A stretch of 64,000 nucleotides of DNA from Pseudorhodoferax soli (GCF_003337555.1 NZ_QPJK01000003.1:54115-118114); one strand, 5' to 3'; numbered from the stretch's first letter, positions 11,137 to 22,664 are shown. Program-made: numbers and translations. The notes: a model not told the origin generated them from the sequence alone.

Positions 11137-11300
11137 GCAAAGTCCTCTCGTTGCGGCGCGAAACGGCCGCGAGTGACGGCTTGTAACAAAAAATCACCAA
11201 TCTCGCCGGAACAGCGCACAAGAAATGCGCAAATGTGCGTAGAAGAGTCGCGTTGCACGTCGTGGTTAACAGCACCTTCCACGCAAGGCCATAGCCGACG
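11137..11300 (-). promoter_or_regulatory. Leader of the defence operon and island end
   Basis: These 164 bases upstream of the giant gene are less GC-rich than the surroundings, especially 11180-11240. They should hold the operon promoter and the right junction of the island. I see no clear -35/-10 pair, no integrase-type attachment core and no tRNA fragment. The junction to the repeated gene segment is within 11293-11303. Confidence 0.35.
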
Positions 11301-11860
11301 GGGCCGACGGCCTGATCGCCGTGGCGGCCGGTGCCGGCGGCCATGCCGGCTTCCAGTCGCCGTTCGCGTTGATCCAGGAGATCCGCGAATGGTTCGACGG
11401 CCCGCTGCTGCTGTCCGGCGCCATCGCGTCGGGCCGCGCCATCCTGTCCGCGCAGACGCTGGGCGCCGACCTGGCCTACATCGGCTCGGCCTTCATCGCC
11501 ACGCAGGAGGCCAACGCGGTGGAGGGCTACAAGCAGATGATCGTGGACAGCAGCGCCAAGGACATCGTGCACACCAACCTCATCACCGGCGTGCACGGCA
11601 ACTACTTGAAGCCCTCGATCCGCAACGCCGGCATGGACCCGGATGCGCTGCCGACCAGCGACCCGACCAAGATGGATTTCGGCAGCGACCGCCAGAAGCC
11701 CAAGGCCTGGAAGGAGATCTGGGGCTGCGGTCAGGGCATCGGCGTGCTGCGCGACGTGCCGCCTGCGGGCGAGCTCGTGGCGCGCCTGGCGCGCGAGTAC
11801 GACGCGGCCCGGCGCGAATGGGTGCAGCGCGTGCTGCCCGAGGTGGCGCAGGCGGCCTGA
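11301..11860 (+). pseudogene. Nitronate monooxygenase 3' fragment, right copy of the direct repeat
   Basis: The fragment is almost identical to 1-490, then carries a different C-terminus (LAREYDAARREWVQRVL against LAHEYGQAQREWLQRVV in the left copy). No plausible start codon with the N-terminal half of the barrel precedes it; the frame runs into island sequence upstream. It therefore lacks most of the FMN domain and cannot be a working enzyme. Because it is joined to the downstream chromosomal genes, it is probably the original 3' end of the gene displaced by the insertion (inference). Confidence 0.75.
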
Positions 11861-11872
11861 GCCGCCGGCCCC

Positions 11873-12421
11873 TCAGCGCCGCGGTGCCGCACCGCGCCTG
11901 GCGGCCATTTCCTCGCCCATGGCCTGCAGCTGCGGGGGCGTGAGCCCGCTGCCGGCGGCCGGAAAGGCCCTGGCCTCTTCGGCTGCCAGGTGCCGGCGGT
12001 ACAGCGCGGCGAACTGCGTCCACCGCGCCACCGCGCCCGCCAGCACCTGCGCGTCCAGGCTGCCGCTGGCGATGGCCAGCAGGTCCGGCCGCAGCCGCGC
12101 CCAGTCGTGCTCCATCACCTGGTGGTCGGCGCGCAGCCGTGCGGCCAGCCCGGCCTGGCCCTGCGCGCGCAACAGCGGCAGCAGGTGCAGTTCCTCGTCC
12201 TGGTGGTGCAGCGGCGCGGCGATGTCGAAGTAGCGCAGCACATCGGCCGCCGCGCTGCGGGCCTGGGCGTCGCAGCCTTGGTCGTGCAGGTGCCGGCCCA
12301 GGCGCTCGAGCAGGTCCAGCGAGCGTTCCATGCGCGCATGGCAGGCCGCCAGCATCTCGAAGGGCTGGTCGAAGCCGACGCTGGGGCCGGCATGCAGCAG
12401 CGGGTGGCGGGCGGTGGTCAT
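11873..12421 (-). CDS. Hemerythrin-like (HHE) domain protein
   Basis: The protein has about 182 residues from the ATG at 12421 (an ATG at 12433 is also possible; the frame is open to 12502). It is a four-helix protein with the HHE iron-ligand pattern: CHARMERSL, APLHHQDEELHLLP, RADHQVMEHDW and YRRHLAAEE. Hemerythrin-type domains bind a di-iron centre and serve in oxygen, NO or iron sensing or in damage repair; the specific role is not visible. It is convergent with the nitronate monooxygenase fragment (12 bases apart). No signal peptide is seen, so it is likely cytoplasmic. Confidence 0.8.
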   Translation of the reverse strand: MTTARHPLLHAGPSVGFDQPFEMLAACHARMERSLDLLERLGRHLHDQGCDAQARSAAADVLRYFDIAAPLHHQDEELHLLPLLRAQGQAGLAARLRADHQVMEHDWARLRPDLLAIASGSLDAQVLAGAVARWTQFAALYRRHLAAEEARAFPAAGSGLTPPQLQAMGEEMAARRGAAPRR

Positions 12422-12517
12422 GCGCGCCAACATTGTCCCCGCCCGCGCGGGCTGGCGTGCATGACCGAGGGCATGGGCACGCCGGCGTTTGATCCGCGTC
12501 AAACGCCGGCCGATTTG

Positions 12518-13537
12518 TCAGAAGCCTTCGAGCACGATCTTGCCGCGCGCCGTGCCGCTCTCCAGGTGGGCATGGGCCCGGCGCAGGTTTTCCGCGTTGA
12601 TGCGGCCGTAGTGCTCGCCGATGGTCGAGCGCAGCAGGCCGGCGTCCACCAGGCGCGCCACCTCGGTCAGCAGCCGGTGCTGCTCGACCATGTCGGGCGT
12701 CTGGAACAGCGAGCGCGTGAACATCAGCTCCCAGTGCAGCGAGACGGCCTTGCGCTTGAGCAGGGAGATGTCGATGCTGCCCGGCTTGGGGTCGTCGATG
12801 AGGCCGAAGCGCCCCTGCGGTGCGATGAGTTCGGCGATCTGCGCGAAGTGCTTGTCGGTCTGCGTGAGGCCGACGACATAGCGCGGCGCGGGCAGGCCTG
12901 CGTCCTTCAGCGCCTGCGCCAGCGGCTGGCTGTGGTCGATCACGTGGTGGGCGCCGAGCTTGCGCACCCAATCCCGCGTCTCGGGGCGAGAGGCCGTGGC
13001 GATCACGTTCAGGCCGGTCAGGTTGCGCGCCAGCTGCAGCAGGATGGAGCCCACGCCGCCGGCCGCGCCCACGACCAGCAGGCTGTCGGTGCTGGGCGCC
13101 GTGTCGCGCGCGATGCCGAGCCGGTCGAACAGCAGCTCCCAGGCCGTGATGGCCGTCAGCGGCAGCGCCGCGGCATCGGCGTCCGTGAGGCTGGTGGGCG
13201 CCAGCGCGGCGATGCGCTCGTCCACCAGGTGCAGCTGCGCGTTGGTGCCGGGGCGGTCGATGGCGCCCGCGTACCACACGCGCTGGCCCGGCTCGAACAG
13301 CGTCACGGCGCTGCCCACCGCGCGCACCGTGCCCACGGCATCCCAGCCCAGCACTTTCCAGCCGCCGGGCTCGGCACTGGCGCTGGCGCGCACCTTGGTG
13401 TCCACCGGGTTCACGGCGATGGCGCGCACCTCGACCAGCAGGTCGTGCGGGCCCGGCGTGGGGTCGGGCAGGGTCACGTCCTGCAGCGCGCGCGGGTCGC
13501 TGATCGGCAGGGCGTTCTGGTAGGCAATGGCTTGCAT
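12518..13537 (-). CDS. Zinc-type alcohol dehydrogenase-like / quinone oxidoreductase family protein
   Basis: This is a 339-residue medium-chain dehydrogenase starting MQAIAYQNALPI (the frame is open 21 bases further). It has the GroES-like N-terminal domain (LLVEVRAIAVNPVDTKVR, GWDAVGTV), a Rossmann motif VVGAAGGVGSILLQLA, and the C-terminal LRRAHAHLESGTARGKIVL typical of the 'zinc-binding alcohol dehydrogenase family' that reduces quinones or enones with NADPH. The classical catalytic cysteine and histidine zinc ligands are not apparent, which fits the quinone-reductase-like branch. It is transcribed divergently from a LysR regulator 101 bases away, which probably controls it. Confidence 0.85.
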   Translation of the reverse strand: MQAIAYQNALPISDPRALQDVTLPDPTPGPHDLLVEVRAIAVNPVDTKVRASASAEPGGWKVLGWDAVGTVRAVGSAVTLFEPGQRVWYAGAIDRPGTNAQLHLVDERIAALAPTSLTDADAAALPLTAITAWELLFDRLGIARDTAPSTDSLLVVGAAGGVGSILLQLARNLTGLNVIATASRPETRDWVRKLGAHHVIDHSQPLAQALKDAGLPAPRYVVGLTQTDKHFAQIAELIAPQGRFGLIDDPKPGSIDISLLKRKAVSLHWELMFTRSLFQTPDMVEQHRLLTEVARLVDAGLLRSTIGEHYGRINAENLRRAHAHLESGTARGKIVLEGF

Positions 13538-13638
13538 GGCGATCTTTCCGAAAAACAAGGGAGTGGGGCGAGTGTGGCGCGGCGCCCTCCAGCAATACAG
13601 CCGGCAGGGCGCGAATCACTTTCAAAGAAAATGGAACG
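13538..13638. promoter_or_regulatory. Divergent promoter region, oxidoreductase / LysR
   Basis: This 101-base intergenic region lies between the two divergent start codons. LysR proteins usually bind a T-N11-A site in such a gap to repress their own gene and activate the neighbour. The region includes the relatively AT-rich TTTCAAAGAAAATGG just before the regulator start, but I cannot define the operator. Confidence 0.4.
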
Positions 13639-14550
13639 ATGACCCGCATCGCCGACCTCGAACTGCTGGTGCGCGCGGCCGAACTCGGCAGCCTCACGGC
13701 CGCTGCCCGCGCGCTCGACTGGTCGCCCGCCGCCGCCAGCGCCGCCGTCAAGCGCATGGAGGCGCAATGGGGCGTGCCGCTGTTCGTGCGCAGCACGCGC
13801 AGCCTGCGGCCCTCGGCCGAGGGCGAACGGCTGCTGCCGCATGTGCGCCAGGCCCTGCAGGCCCTGCAGCACGCGCGCGACGCGGCGCAGGCCCAGCACC
13901 AGGCCCTGCAGGGCGAACTCCAACTGGCCCTGCCGTCCGACCTGGGCCGCCATGTGCTGCTGCCCTGGCTGGAGGCGTTCCAGCAGCGCCATCCGCAGCT
14001 GGCGCTGCGCCTGCACCTGGCCGACCGCAACAGCGACCTGCTCCGCACCCCCATCGACCTGGCGATCCGCTATGGCGCACCCGACGCGGCCACGCAGGTG
14101 GCGCTGCCGCTGGCGCCCGACAACCGGCGCGTGCTGGTGGCTTCGCCGGGCTATCTCGCGCAGCAGGGCAGCCCGGCCACGCCAGACGATCTGGGCAGGC
14201 GCGAGGCGCTGCGCTTCATGCTGGGCGGCGAGCTGCCGGCCAGCTGGCCGCTGCAGGTGGAGGGCGCCTGGCTGCAGGTGCCGGTGCAGGGCCGCCGCTC
14301 CGCCAACGACGGCGAGGTCGTCAAGCGCTGGGCCCTGGCGGGCCTGGGCATCGCCTACAAGTCCTGGCTGGACGTGGCGGGCGAACTCGCGGCCGGCCGG
14401 CTCGTGCATGTGAACCCGCACTGGCTCGGCGAACCCTCGCCGCTGGCCCTGGTGGTGCCGGCCCGCCGGCAGCTGACGCCGGCAGTGCGCAGCCTGCGCG
14501 ACTGGCTGCACCAGCGCTTCGCCGCGATGGCGAAGGGCGAGGTTCCCTGA
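13639..14550 (+). CDS. LysR-family transcriptional regulator
   Basis: The protein has 303 residues. The N-terminal winged helix-turn-helix is clear (LELLVRAAELGSLTAAARALDWSPAAASAAVKRMEAQWGVPLFVRSTRSL, residues about 7-55), followed by a linker helix and the substrate-binding domain (LQLALPSDLGRHVLLPWLEAFQQRHPQLAL). It stands head to head with the quinone-reductase-like gene, the usual arrangement for a regulator and its target, so it probably responds to an electrophile or quinone-type signal (inference). It ends 3 bases before the convergent DUF192 gene stop. Confidence 0.92.
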   Translation: MTRIADLELLVRAAELGSLTAAARALDWSPAAASAAVKRMEAQWGVPLFVRSTRSLRPSAEGERLLPHVRQALQALQHARDAAQAQHQALQGELQLALPSDLGRHVLLPWLEAFQQRHPQLALRLHLADRNSDLLRTPIDLAIRYGAPDAATQVALPLAPDNRRVLVASPGYLAQQGSPATPDDLGRREALRFMLGGELPASWPLQVEGAWLQVPVQGRRSANDGEVVKRWALAGLGIAYKSWLDVAGELAAGRLVHVNPHWLGEPSPLALVVPARRQLTPAVRSLRDWLHQRFAAMAKGEVP

Positions 14551-14553
14551 GGC

Positions 14554-15006
14554 TCAGCGCCTGAAGGGCTGGCCGCTCAACTGGTAGCCGGCCTTGATGC
14601 CCTTCTTGGCGAACCAGCCCTGGTTCATCTCGAGCACGAAGCGCACCGGCTTGGCCGAGCAGTGCGAATCGGTGGTCTGCGGCTTCATGTCCACCAGGTT
14701 CACGATCACACCGGCATCGTCGACGAAGGCCGCGGTGAGCGGCAGCAGCGTGTTCTTCATCCAGAAGCACTGCACGCCGGCTTCCTCGAACTCGAACAGC
14801 ATGCCCTCGTGCTGCGGCATCTCCTTGCGGTTCATGAGACCGATCTGGCGCTGCAGCGGCGTGGTCGCCAGCTGCACGTCCAGGTGGTGCATGCCCGCTG
14901 CGAGCTGGGTGCGCGGCAGGTCGAGTTGCGGCCCTTCCTGGGCCAGGCCGGCGCCCGCGAAGCTGGCGAACAACAGGGGGGCGAGCAGGCGAAGAAACAG
15001 ACGCAT
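14554..15006 (-). CDS. DUF192 family exported protein
   Basis: This 150-residue protein starts MRLFLRLLAPLLFASFAGAG, a signal peptide with probable cleavage after GLAQ. The body carries the DUF192 hallmarks TTPLQRQIGLMNRKEMPQHEGMLFEF, FWMKNTLLPLTAAFVD and a C-terminal VLEMNQGWFAKKGIKAG. The family is widespread and of unknown biochemical function. The start at 15006 was chosen because it begins the signal peptide; the frame is open to 15048. The gene is divergent from icd. Confidence 0.85.
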   Translation of the reverse strand: MRLFLRLLAPLLFASFAGAGLAQEGPQLDLPRTQLAAGMHHLDVQLATTPLQRQIGLMNRKEMPQHEGMLFEFEEAGVQCFWMKNTLLPLTAAFVDDAGVIVNLVDMKPQTTDSHCSAKPVRFVLEMNQGWFAKKGIKAGYQLSGQPFRR

Positions 15007-15179
15007 GACGGCGTTCTCTCGGTGGCGGCAAAACGGCCATTCTTCCACGCCGTGCCGTCGCCTGCGCGCCTGGGCGGGCGCAGGGCCGAAGGCTAGAATC
15101 GCCGCGCCTTTCGTCCGGTGCGAAGACCGTTGCGCACCGCGTCCCAGACCTCGAAGCCTGCGCCGGAGTTTCTCCCACC
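15007..15179 (+). promoter_or_regulatory. icd promoter region
   Basis: A TAGAAT -10 hexamer lies at 15094-15099 in the context GGCTAGAATCG, a form often seen before genes of this bacterial group. A good -35 is not evident. The leader to the icd ATG is about 75 bases and includes GGAG 11 bases before the start. Confidence 0.45.
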
Positions 15180-16433
15180 ATGTCCCAGCACATCGCGCCG
15201 CCCACCCGCGGCCAGAAGATCACGCTCAACGCCGACCTGTCGCTGAACGTACCCGACGAGCCCATCATCCCGTTCATCGAGGGCGATGGCGTGGGCCGCG
15301 ACATCACGCCGGTCATGCGCAAGGTGGTCGATGCGGCCGTGGCCAAGGCCTATGGCGGTGCGCGCCAGATCCAGTGGATGGAGGTCTATGCCGGTGAGAA
15401 GGCCACACGCCTGTACGGTGCCGACACCTGGCTGCCCGAGGAAACCGTGGCCGCCGTGCGCGAGCATGTGGTGGCCATCAAGGGCCCGCTGACCACGCCC
15501 GTGGGCGGCGGCATCCGCTCGCTGAACGTCAAGCTGCGCCAGCTGCTGGACCTGTACGTCTGCCTGCGTCCGGTGCGCTACTTCAAGGGCGTGCCCTCGC
15601 CGCTCAAGGAGCCCGAGAAGACCGACATGGTCACCTTCCGCGAGAACTCCGAGGACATCTACGCCAGCATCGAGTTCGCCGCCCAGACGCCCGAGGCCAT
15701 CAAGCTCATCGACTTCCTGCGCAAGGAGCTGGGCGTGACGACCATCCGCTTCCCCGAGACCTCGGGCATCGGCGTCAAGCCGGTCTCGCGCGAGGGCACG
15801 GAACGCCTGGTGCGCAGGGCGCTCCAGTACGCCATCGACCACAAGCGCGACAGCGTGACGCTGGTGCACAAGGGCAACATCATGAAGTTCACCGAAGGTG
15901 CCTTCCGTGACTGGGGCTATGCGCTGGCGCAGAAGGAGTTCGGCGCCGAGCGCATCGACGACAGCCTGTGGTGCCGCTTCAAGAACCCCGACACCGGCAA
16001 GTGGATCATGGTCAAGGACGTGATCGCCGACGCCTTCCTGCAGCAGATCCTGATGCGCCCGGCCGAGTACGACGTGATCGCCACGCTCAACCTGAACGGC
16101 GACTACATCTCCGATGCGCTGGCGGCGCAGGTCGGCGGCATGGGCATCGCGCCCGGCGCCAACATGTCCGACACCGTGGCGCTGTTCGAGGCCACGCACG
16201 GCACGGCGCCCAAGTACGCCGACAAGGACTACGTGAACCCCGGCTCGCTGATCCTGTCAGCCGAGATGATGCTGCGCCACATGGGCTGGAAGGAAGCGGC
16301 CGACCTCGTCATCCACGCGATGGAGCAGGCCGTGCTGTCCAAGAAGGTGACCTACGACTTCGCGCGGCTCATGGACGGGGCCACGCAGGTCTCGTGCTCG
16401 GGCTTCGGCCAGGTGATGGTCGAGCAGATGTAG
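15180..16433 (+). CDS. icd: NADP-dependent isocitrate dehydrogenase
   Basis: At 417 residues this is the standard length of the homodimeric bacterial enzyme, which converts isocitrate to 2-oxoglutarate and CO2 in the TCA cycle. Visible signatures: [13 protein letters not shown] at the N-terminus; [24 protein letters not shown] with the serine (near residue 115) that is phosphorylated by AceK in enterobacteria and binds isocitrate; [15 protein letters not shown]; the metal-binding [12 protein letters not shown]; and [17 protein letters not shown] ... [25 protein letters not shown] for NADP binding (KY pair). A rho-independent terminator follows immediately. Confidence 0.97.
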   Translation: MSQHIAPPTRGQKITLNADLSLNVPDEPIIPFIEGDGVGRDITPVMRKVVDAAVAKAYGGARQIQWMEVYAGEKATRLYGADTWLPEETVAAVREHVVAIKGPLTTPVGGGIRSLNVKLRQLLDLYVCLRPVRYFKGVPSPLKEPEKTDMVTFRENSEDIYASIEFAAQTPEAIKLIDFLRKELGVTTIRFPETSGIGVKPVSREGTERLVRRALQYAIDHKRDSVTLVHKGNIMKFTEGAFRDWGYALAQKEFGAERIDDSLWCRFKNPDTGKWIMVKDVIADAFLQQILMRPAEYDVIATLNLNGDYISDALAAQVGGMGIAPGANMSDTVALFEATHGTAPKYADKDYVNPGSLILSAEMMLRHMGWKEAADLVIHAMEQAVLSKKVTYDFARLMDGATQVSCSGFGQVMVEQM

Positions 16434-16435
16434 GA

Positions 16436-16455
16436 AAGCCGCCTCGCGGCGGCTT
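16436..16455 (+). terminator. Rho-independent terminator after icd
   Basis: AAGCCGCC, a TCGC loop and GGCGGCTT form a perfect 8-bp stem 3 bases after the icd stop, followed by a short pyrimidine-rich run (CTGTTC). The stem may also serve the convergent gene ending at 16476. Confidence 0.8.
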
Positions 16456-16475
16456 CTGTTCAGGGCAAGGGGCGA

Positions 16476-16790
16476 TCAGACTTCGCCGCCGAGCTGCTCG
16501 CCATGGCGGACCATCTCGCTGGCCTCGGACCGCACGAGTTCGCGCGGGCGCAGGCTGTAGGCCTCGGCCTGGACCTGTGCATTGCCGACCTCGCCGTCCA
16601 CCGGGGTGGTCCCCATGCGCTCGGCCAGGTGGTAGCGCGCCTGGACCTCGTCGCGAGTGGTGACGCTGGAGGCGTTGTCGATGTCGGGCGCGTGGACGAC
16701 TTCGCCGTCGAAGAAGCCGGCGGCATGGCCGGGTGCGGCGGCAAAGCCAGCGGCGGCGATCAGGGCGGCGGTCAGAAGCTTGCGGTGCAT
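16476..16790 (-). CDS. Small exported protein of unknown function (DUF4148-like)
   Basis: The protein has 104 residues with a clear signal peptide (MHRKLLTAALIAAAGFAAAPGHA). The mature part contains SVTTRDEVQARYHLAERMG and QAEAYSLRPRELVRSEAS. The 'TR-EVQA' pattern recalls the short periplasmic DUF4148 proteins common in Burkholderiales, but the match is only by eye. It is convergent with icd. Confidence 0.7.
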   Translation of the reverse strand: MHRKLLTAALIAAAGFAAAPGHAAGFFDGEVVHAPDIDNASSVTTRDEVQARYHLAERMGTTPVDGEVGNAQVQAEAYSLRPRELVRSEASEMVRHGEQLGGEV

Positions 16791-16982
16791 GCGGATTCCT
16801 TTCAGTGGACGGACGCTGCGGCGCGTGGATGCAGTGCGGACCCCATGTCCGCGCCTGCCGCGCCGCTCTGGAGGTGTCGTTCGTCGATGGCTTCACTGTG
16901 CCCCGCAGGGCGGGGTGCAGGTATCGGCCGATGCTGCGGCGCAGCGTCGGTGCATGGCCTACGCATGCACCGGGCCGCCAGG

Positions 16983-17939
16983 TCAGCCGGTGCGCAGTTC
17001 GCGCGCGTCGCGCGCCGGACTCTTTCCGAACGCCCGGGCGTACTCCCGGTTGAACTGCGAGGCGCTCTGGTAGCCGACGCTGTGGGCGGCCTGCTCGGCG
17101 CTGACGGCCGCGGTGACCAGCATCCGGCGGGCTTCCAGCAGGCGCAGCTGCTTCTGGTATTGCAGCGGGCTCATGTTCGTCACCGCCTTGAAGTGGGCAT
17201 TGAGCGACGACAAGCTCATGTTGCCCGCGCGCGCCACGTCGGCCATGTCCAGCGGCTCCTTGTAGCGCTGGCGCAGCCAGTCGATGGCCAGGCCGATGCG
17301 TTGCGACTGCGTACCCGGCGTCACGAACTGCGCCAGCTTCCAGCCATCGTCGGCGGCCAGCAGCCAGTACATGATCTCGCGCTGGACCAAGGGCGCCAGG
17401 CGCGGGATGTGCTGTGGCGTGTCGAGCAGGCGGCACAGCCGCAGCACGGCCTCCAGCAGCTGCTCGCCGGTGTTTGCGCTGTAGATGCCGCGGGGCGCGC
17501 CGCCTGCGGTCCTGCCCGGGGCCGCGACCGGGCCGCCGCCTTCCAGCAGCAGCGAGGCGAGCGTGTCCGGGTCCAGGTCGATCCACACGCACAGGTAGGG
17601 CCGCTCAGCGGACGCTTCGACGATCTGGCCTGCCACCGGGATGTGGTGCGAGGCGACGAGGTGGTGCGACGGGTCGTATTCCACCCGCCCATCGCCCACC
17701 AGCAGCTGCTTGCGTCCCTGTGCCAGGAGGCACACGGCCGGCTCGTAGAGGACATGCGTGACGGTGGAGGCCTGCGACGCGCGGATGAGCCGCAGCTTCG
17801 GCACCGGCGTGGCGTGCACGCCGTCGTGCGGCGCGAACACCTCGACCCAGCGCGCCAGCTCTGCCAGGCAGGCCGACCGGCGCAGCACGTCGCCCTGCGG
17901 GGGCGCGGCACGGGGCATGGGCGAAGGCGCGGACGGCAT
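16983..17939 (-). CDS. AraC-family transcriptional regulator (AraC_N type)
   Basis: About 318 residues from the ATG at 17939 (17918 is an alternative). The N-terminal ligand domain is of the AraC_N/cupin type (LYEPAVCLLAQGRKQLLVGDGRVEYDPSHHLVAS ... VWIDLDPDTLASLL). The C-terminal half carries two helix-turn-helix motifs (LDMADVARAGNMSLSSLNAHFKAVTNMSPLQYQKQLRL and AEQAAHSVGYQSASQFNREYARAFGKSP). The gene follows the molybdenum oxidoreductase operon in the same direction, 68 bases downstream. Such AraC_N regulators commonly sit beside aldehyde or alcohol oxidoreductase genes, so it may regulate the operon (inference). The reading frame is open far upstream only because stops are rare in this GC-rich DNA. 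Confidence 0.88.
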   Translation of the reverse strand: MPSAPSPMPRAAPPQGDVLRRSACLAELARWVEVFAPHDGVHATPVPKLRLIRASQASTVTHVLYEPAVCLLAQGRKQLLVGDGRVEYDPSHHLVASHHIPVAGQIVEASAERPYLCVWIDLDPDTLASLLLEGGGPVAAPGRTAGGAPRGIYSANTGEQLLEAVLRLCRLLDTPQHIPRLAPLVQREIMYWLLAADDGWKLAQFVTPGTQSQRIGLAIDWLRQRYKEPLDMADVARAGNMSLSSLNAHFKAVTNMSPLQYQKQLRLLEARRMLVTAAVSAEQAAHSVGYQSASQFNREYARAFGKSPARDARELRTG

Positions 17940-18007
17940 CGGAAAAGCATAGCAGTGCGGAGCACCTTGCCGTGCCGCGGGCCGCAGGCGGACGACCTTG
18001 CCGCCGT

Positions 18008-20166
<2,159 letters not shown>

Positions 20167-20170
<4 letters not shown>

Positions 20171-21138
20171 GCTGGTTCTCCCTGGGCCTGGGCGAGGCCG
20201 GCTTGCAGCACGCGCTGGACGAGCGGCAGCTTGTAGGCGTTCTGCGCGGTCGGCCTGGCGCCCTGCAGCACCGCCTCGGCGATGTCGCCCGCCGCAGCGC
20301 CTGCCAGCCGCTCCGCGGCCTCGACCCGCCACGGCGCGTGCGCGAGGCCGCCGAAGGCCATGCGCAGCGGCCGCATCCGGCCGCCTTCGCGCTGGGCCAC
20401 GAAGGCCATCGACACGTTCGCAAAGGCATAGGAGGCGCGGTCGCGCACCTTGCGGTAGATGTGCACGCCGCCCAGCGGCGCGGGCAGCGTCACGGCCGTG
20501 ATGAGCTCGCCCGGCAGCAGCGTGGTTTCCCTGTGCGGCGTGTCGCCGGGGGGTGCGTAGAGCGCGGCGATGGGGATGGTCCGCCGCTGCCCGTCGGGGT
20601 TCGCGGTTTCCACCTGCGCGTCGAGTGCGCGCATCGCCACCGCCATGTCCGAGGGATGGGTGGCGATGCAATGCGCGCTCGCACCGAGGATGGCGTGGTT
20701 GCGCGTCTGGCCGCCGATGGCGGAGCAGCCGCTGCCCGGGCTGCGCTTGTTGCAGGGCAGGGCGGTCTCGTAGAAGTAGGGGCAGCGCGTGCGCTGCAGC
20801 AGGTTGCCGGCCGTGGTCGCCTTGTTGCGCAGCTGGCCCGATGCACCCGCCACGATGGCGCGGCTCAGCACGGCATAGCCGCGGCGCACCCGCGCATCGG
20901 ACGCCAGCTCGGTGTTGCGCACCAGCGCGCCGATGCGCAGCCCGCCCGCCGGTGTCGGCGTGATCTGGTCCAGGCCGATGCGGTTGACATCCACGAGGTG
21001 CATGGGCGTCTCGATGTGCAGCTTCATGAGGTCCAGCAGATTGGTGCCGCCGGCGATGAACCTGGCACCCGGCACGGCTGCGACGGCGGCCACGGCTTCC
21101 TCGACGGAGCCGGCGCGTTGGTAGGTGAAGGGCTTCAT
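20167..21138 (-). CDS. paoB: FAD-binding subunit with extra Fe-S cluster (PaoB-like)
   Basis: This is a 323-residue FAD_binding_5 / CO dehydrogenase medium-subunit protein ([45 protein letters not shown]). Around residues 120-145 it has [20 protein letters not shown] followed by C, the cysteine-rich insert that in E. coli PaoB holds an additional [4Fe-4S] cluster. This distinguishes the enzyme from ordinary xanthine dehydrogenase medium subunits. It overlaps both neighbours by 4 bases, indicating one operon in the order A-B-C. Confidence 0.9.
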
Positions 21139-21842
21139 GTGCGGGCTCCTGCCGCGTCGCGGATGGCCGCGACGATGTTGGGGTAAGCCGCGCAGCGGCA
21201 CAGGTTGCCGGCCATGCGTTCGCGCACTTCGGCGTCGGAGAACCGCACCTGCATGAGGTCTGCGGTGGCATGGCTGGGCACGCCTTGCCGGATCTCCTGC
21301 AGCATCGCGACGGACGAGCAGATCTGCCCTGGCGTGCAGAAGCCGCACTGGAAGCCGTCGTGCCGCACGAACGCGGCCTGCATGGGGTGCAGCGCCTCGG
21401 GCGTGCCCAGCCCTTCGATCGTGGTGATGCTGTCGCCCTCGTGCATCACCGCCAGCGTGAGGCAGCTGTTGATGCGCCGGCCGTTGACGAGCACGGTGCA
21501 GGCGCCGCACTGCCCATGGTCGCAGCCCTTCTTGCTGCCGGTCAGGTCGAGCTGGTCGCGCAGCGCGTCCAGCAGGGTCACGCACGGGTCGAGCGTGAGG
21601 CTGCGGCCTGCGCCGTTGACGGTCATCTGCACCGTGGTGGCGCCGGGCGCGGCGGGTTGCGCTGCGGCATCGCCTGCGGCGGAGGATGCAACGGCCTGCG
21701 TCGCCAGCGTTGCCGCGCCAGCGCCCGCGGCGGCGCTGGCGGCCAGAAAGCCGCGGCGCGAGACCGCCGCGCATGCGGAAGTCGGGCCGCCGCACGGGGT
21801 GCCGGGCTGTTCCGGCATGGGTGGGGTGTGGTGGTGGGGCAT
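21135..21842 (-). CDS. paoA: 2Fe-2S subunit with Tat signal (PaoA-like)
   Basis: The protein has 235 residues. A twin-arginine motif SRRGFLAAS near residue 28 followed by a hydrophobic alanine-rich stretch marks Tat export. The ferredoxin-like first cluster ([15 protein letters not shown] ... SC) and the second cluster domain ([19 protein letters not shown] ... [15 protein letters not shown]) are intact. This small subunit passes electrons from the molybdenum site toward FAD and an outside acceptor. It is the first gene of the operon; the gap to the upstream extensin-like gene (same strand) is 122 bases and must hold the promoter. Confidence 0.9.
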   Translation of the reverse strand: MPHHHTPPMPEQPGTPCGGPTSACAAVSRRGFLAASAAAGAGAATLATQAVASSAAGDAAAQPAAPGATTVQMTVNGAGRSLTLDPCVTLLDALRDQLDLTGSKKGCDHGQCGACTVLVNGRRINSCLTLAVMHEGDSITTIEGLGTPEALHPMQAAFVRHDGFQCGFCTPGQICSSVAMLQEIRQGVPSHATADLMQVRFSDAEVRERMAGNLCRCAAYPNIVAAIRDAAGART

Positions 21843-21964
21843 GGGCTTCAATGTAGGCAGCGGTGCCGCGCCCGGGTTGCCCGATCCCGCAGGAGTCTTG
21901 CCTGCTTCGCCAGACGTGGCAAAGAGCGGGCTGCGGGAGTGCGCGGCTCTGCAGCCAGGCCGCG

Positions 21965-22648
21965 CTAGCGGCAGATGCCGAACGGCCCGCGGTCGAAGTG
22001 GAAGTGGTCGGCGTGGGCCTGGTTGTAGCCCGGCCCGAGCGCGCCGGTGAACAGCCCGCAGCCGCCTTGGTGCAGCGATTGCAGGAACTGCCCGGCCGGC
22101 CCGGGGCGGCTCCAGTCGCGCGCCACGGTGATGCGGCGGCCGTCCTGCAGCACGAAGCCGGCCAGGTCCACCGCATTCGCCGTGGCATGCTCGCTGCGCC
22201 GGCCGGCACCTGCCACGTTGCGGCAGGCGTAGCTGCCGTAGTGCTCGATGCTGCGCACCGGCATGCCGAACCACAGCGCGGCCTGCGGCTGCATGACATG
22301 GCGCTCCCACAGCGCCAGCGAGGCGGCCGCCTGGCATGTGAGCGCCAGCGGCGGGCCGATGGCCACGGCCGTGCGCTGCACCTGGATGGCGTCGTGCATG
22401 CCGCAGCCCGGGCCGGTCTCACGGTCGGGGATGGGTGCAAAGCGCCACGGCGTGCTGGCCATCAGCGCCAGGCAGGCCTCGGGCTGCTGTGCGAGGCGCT
22501 GCAGCTTGTAGCGCGTCAGCCAGTTGGGCGGCTCCGCATAGTGCAACGGCGCCCATGGGTTGTGGCGGTCTGGCAGCGTCCAGTAGCGGCCGTACGACAC
22601 GGCCCCAGCCAGGCCGGCGCATGCCAGCACGGCCAGCAACCACTTCAT
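21965..22648 (-). CDS. Extensin-like C-terminal domain protein, membrane-anchored
   Basis: The protein has 227 residues. The N-terminal hydrophobic segment [20 protein letters not shown] is a signal anchor. The body matches the extensin-like C-terminal family: [36 protein letters not shown] and [16 protein letters not shown]. The H-x6-D and HxH pattern is that of the LAS-type zinc peptidases, so a cell-wall peptidase role is plausible but unproven. It lies 16 bases after the rhomboid gene, probably in one transcript. Confidence 0.82.
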   Translation of the reverse strand: MKWLLAVLACAGLAGAVSYGRYWTLPDRHNPWAPLHYAEPPNWLTRYKLQRLAQQPEACLALMASTPWRFAPIPDRETGPGCGMHDAIQVQRTAVAIGPPLALTCQAAASLALWERHVMQPQAALWFGMPVRSIEHYGSYACRNVAGAGRRSEHATANAVDLAGFVLQDGRRITVARDWSRPGPAGQFLQSLHQGGCGLFTGALGPGYNQAHADHFHFDRGPFGICR

Positions 22649-22664
22649 GCGTGGCCCCTGGCCT

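Larger units (their letters stand above)
561..11300. mobile_element. Defence-type genomic island between duplicated gene segments
   Basis: Everything between the two nitronate monooxygenase copies is on the minus strand and of antiphage or toxin-antitoxin type: a DUF4011 helicase giant, an AAA_13 ATPase, abiEi and abiEii. The ATPase gene is visibly less GC-rich than the flanks. No integrase, transposase or tRNA is present inside, so the element is not autonomous as seen. The gene duplication suggests insertion that rebuilt the 3' end of the target gene, or recombination between homologous copies. That the segment was acquired is inference from composition, content and bracketing repeats. Confidence 0.7.

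Noticed and set aside
561-11300. Prophage or integrative element with integrase
   Set aside because: I looked for integrase, transposase, tRNA fragment or phage structural genes inside the island and found none.
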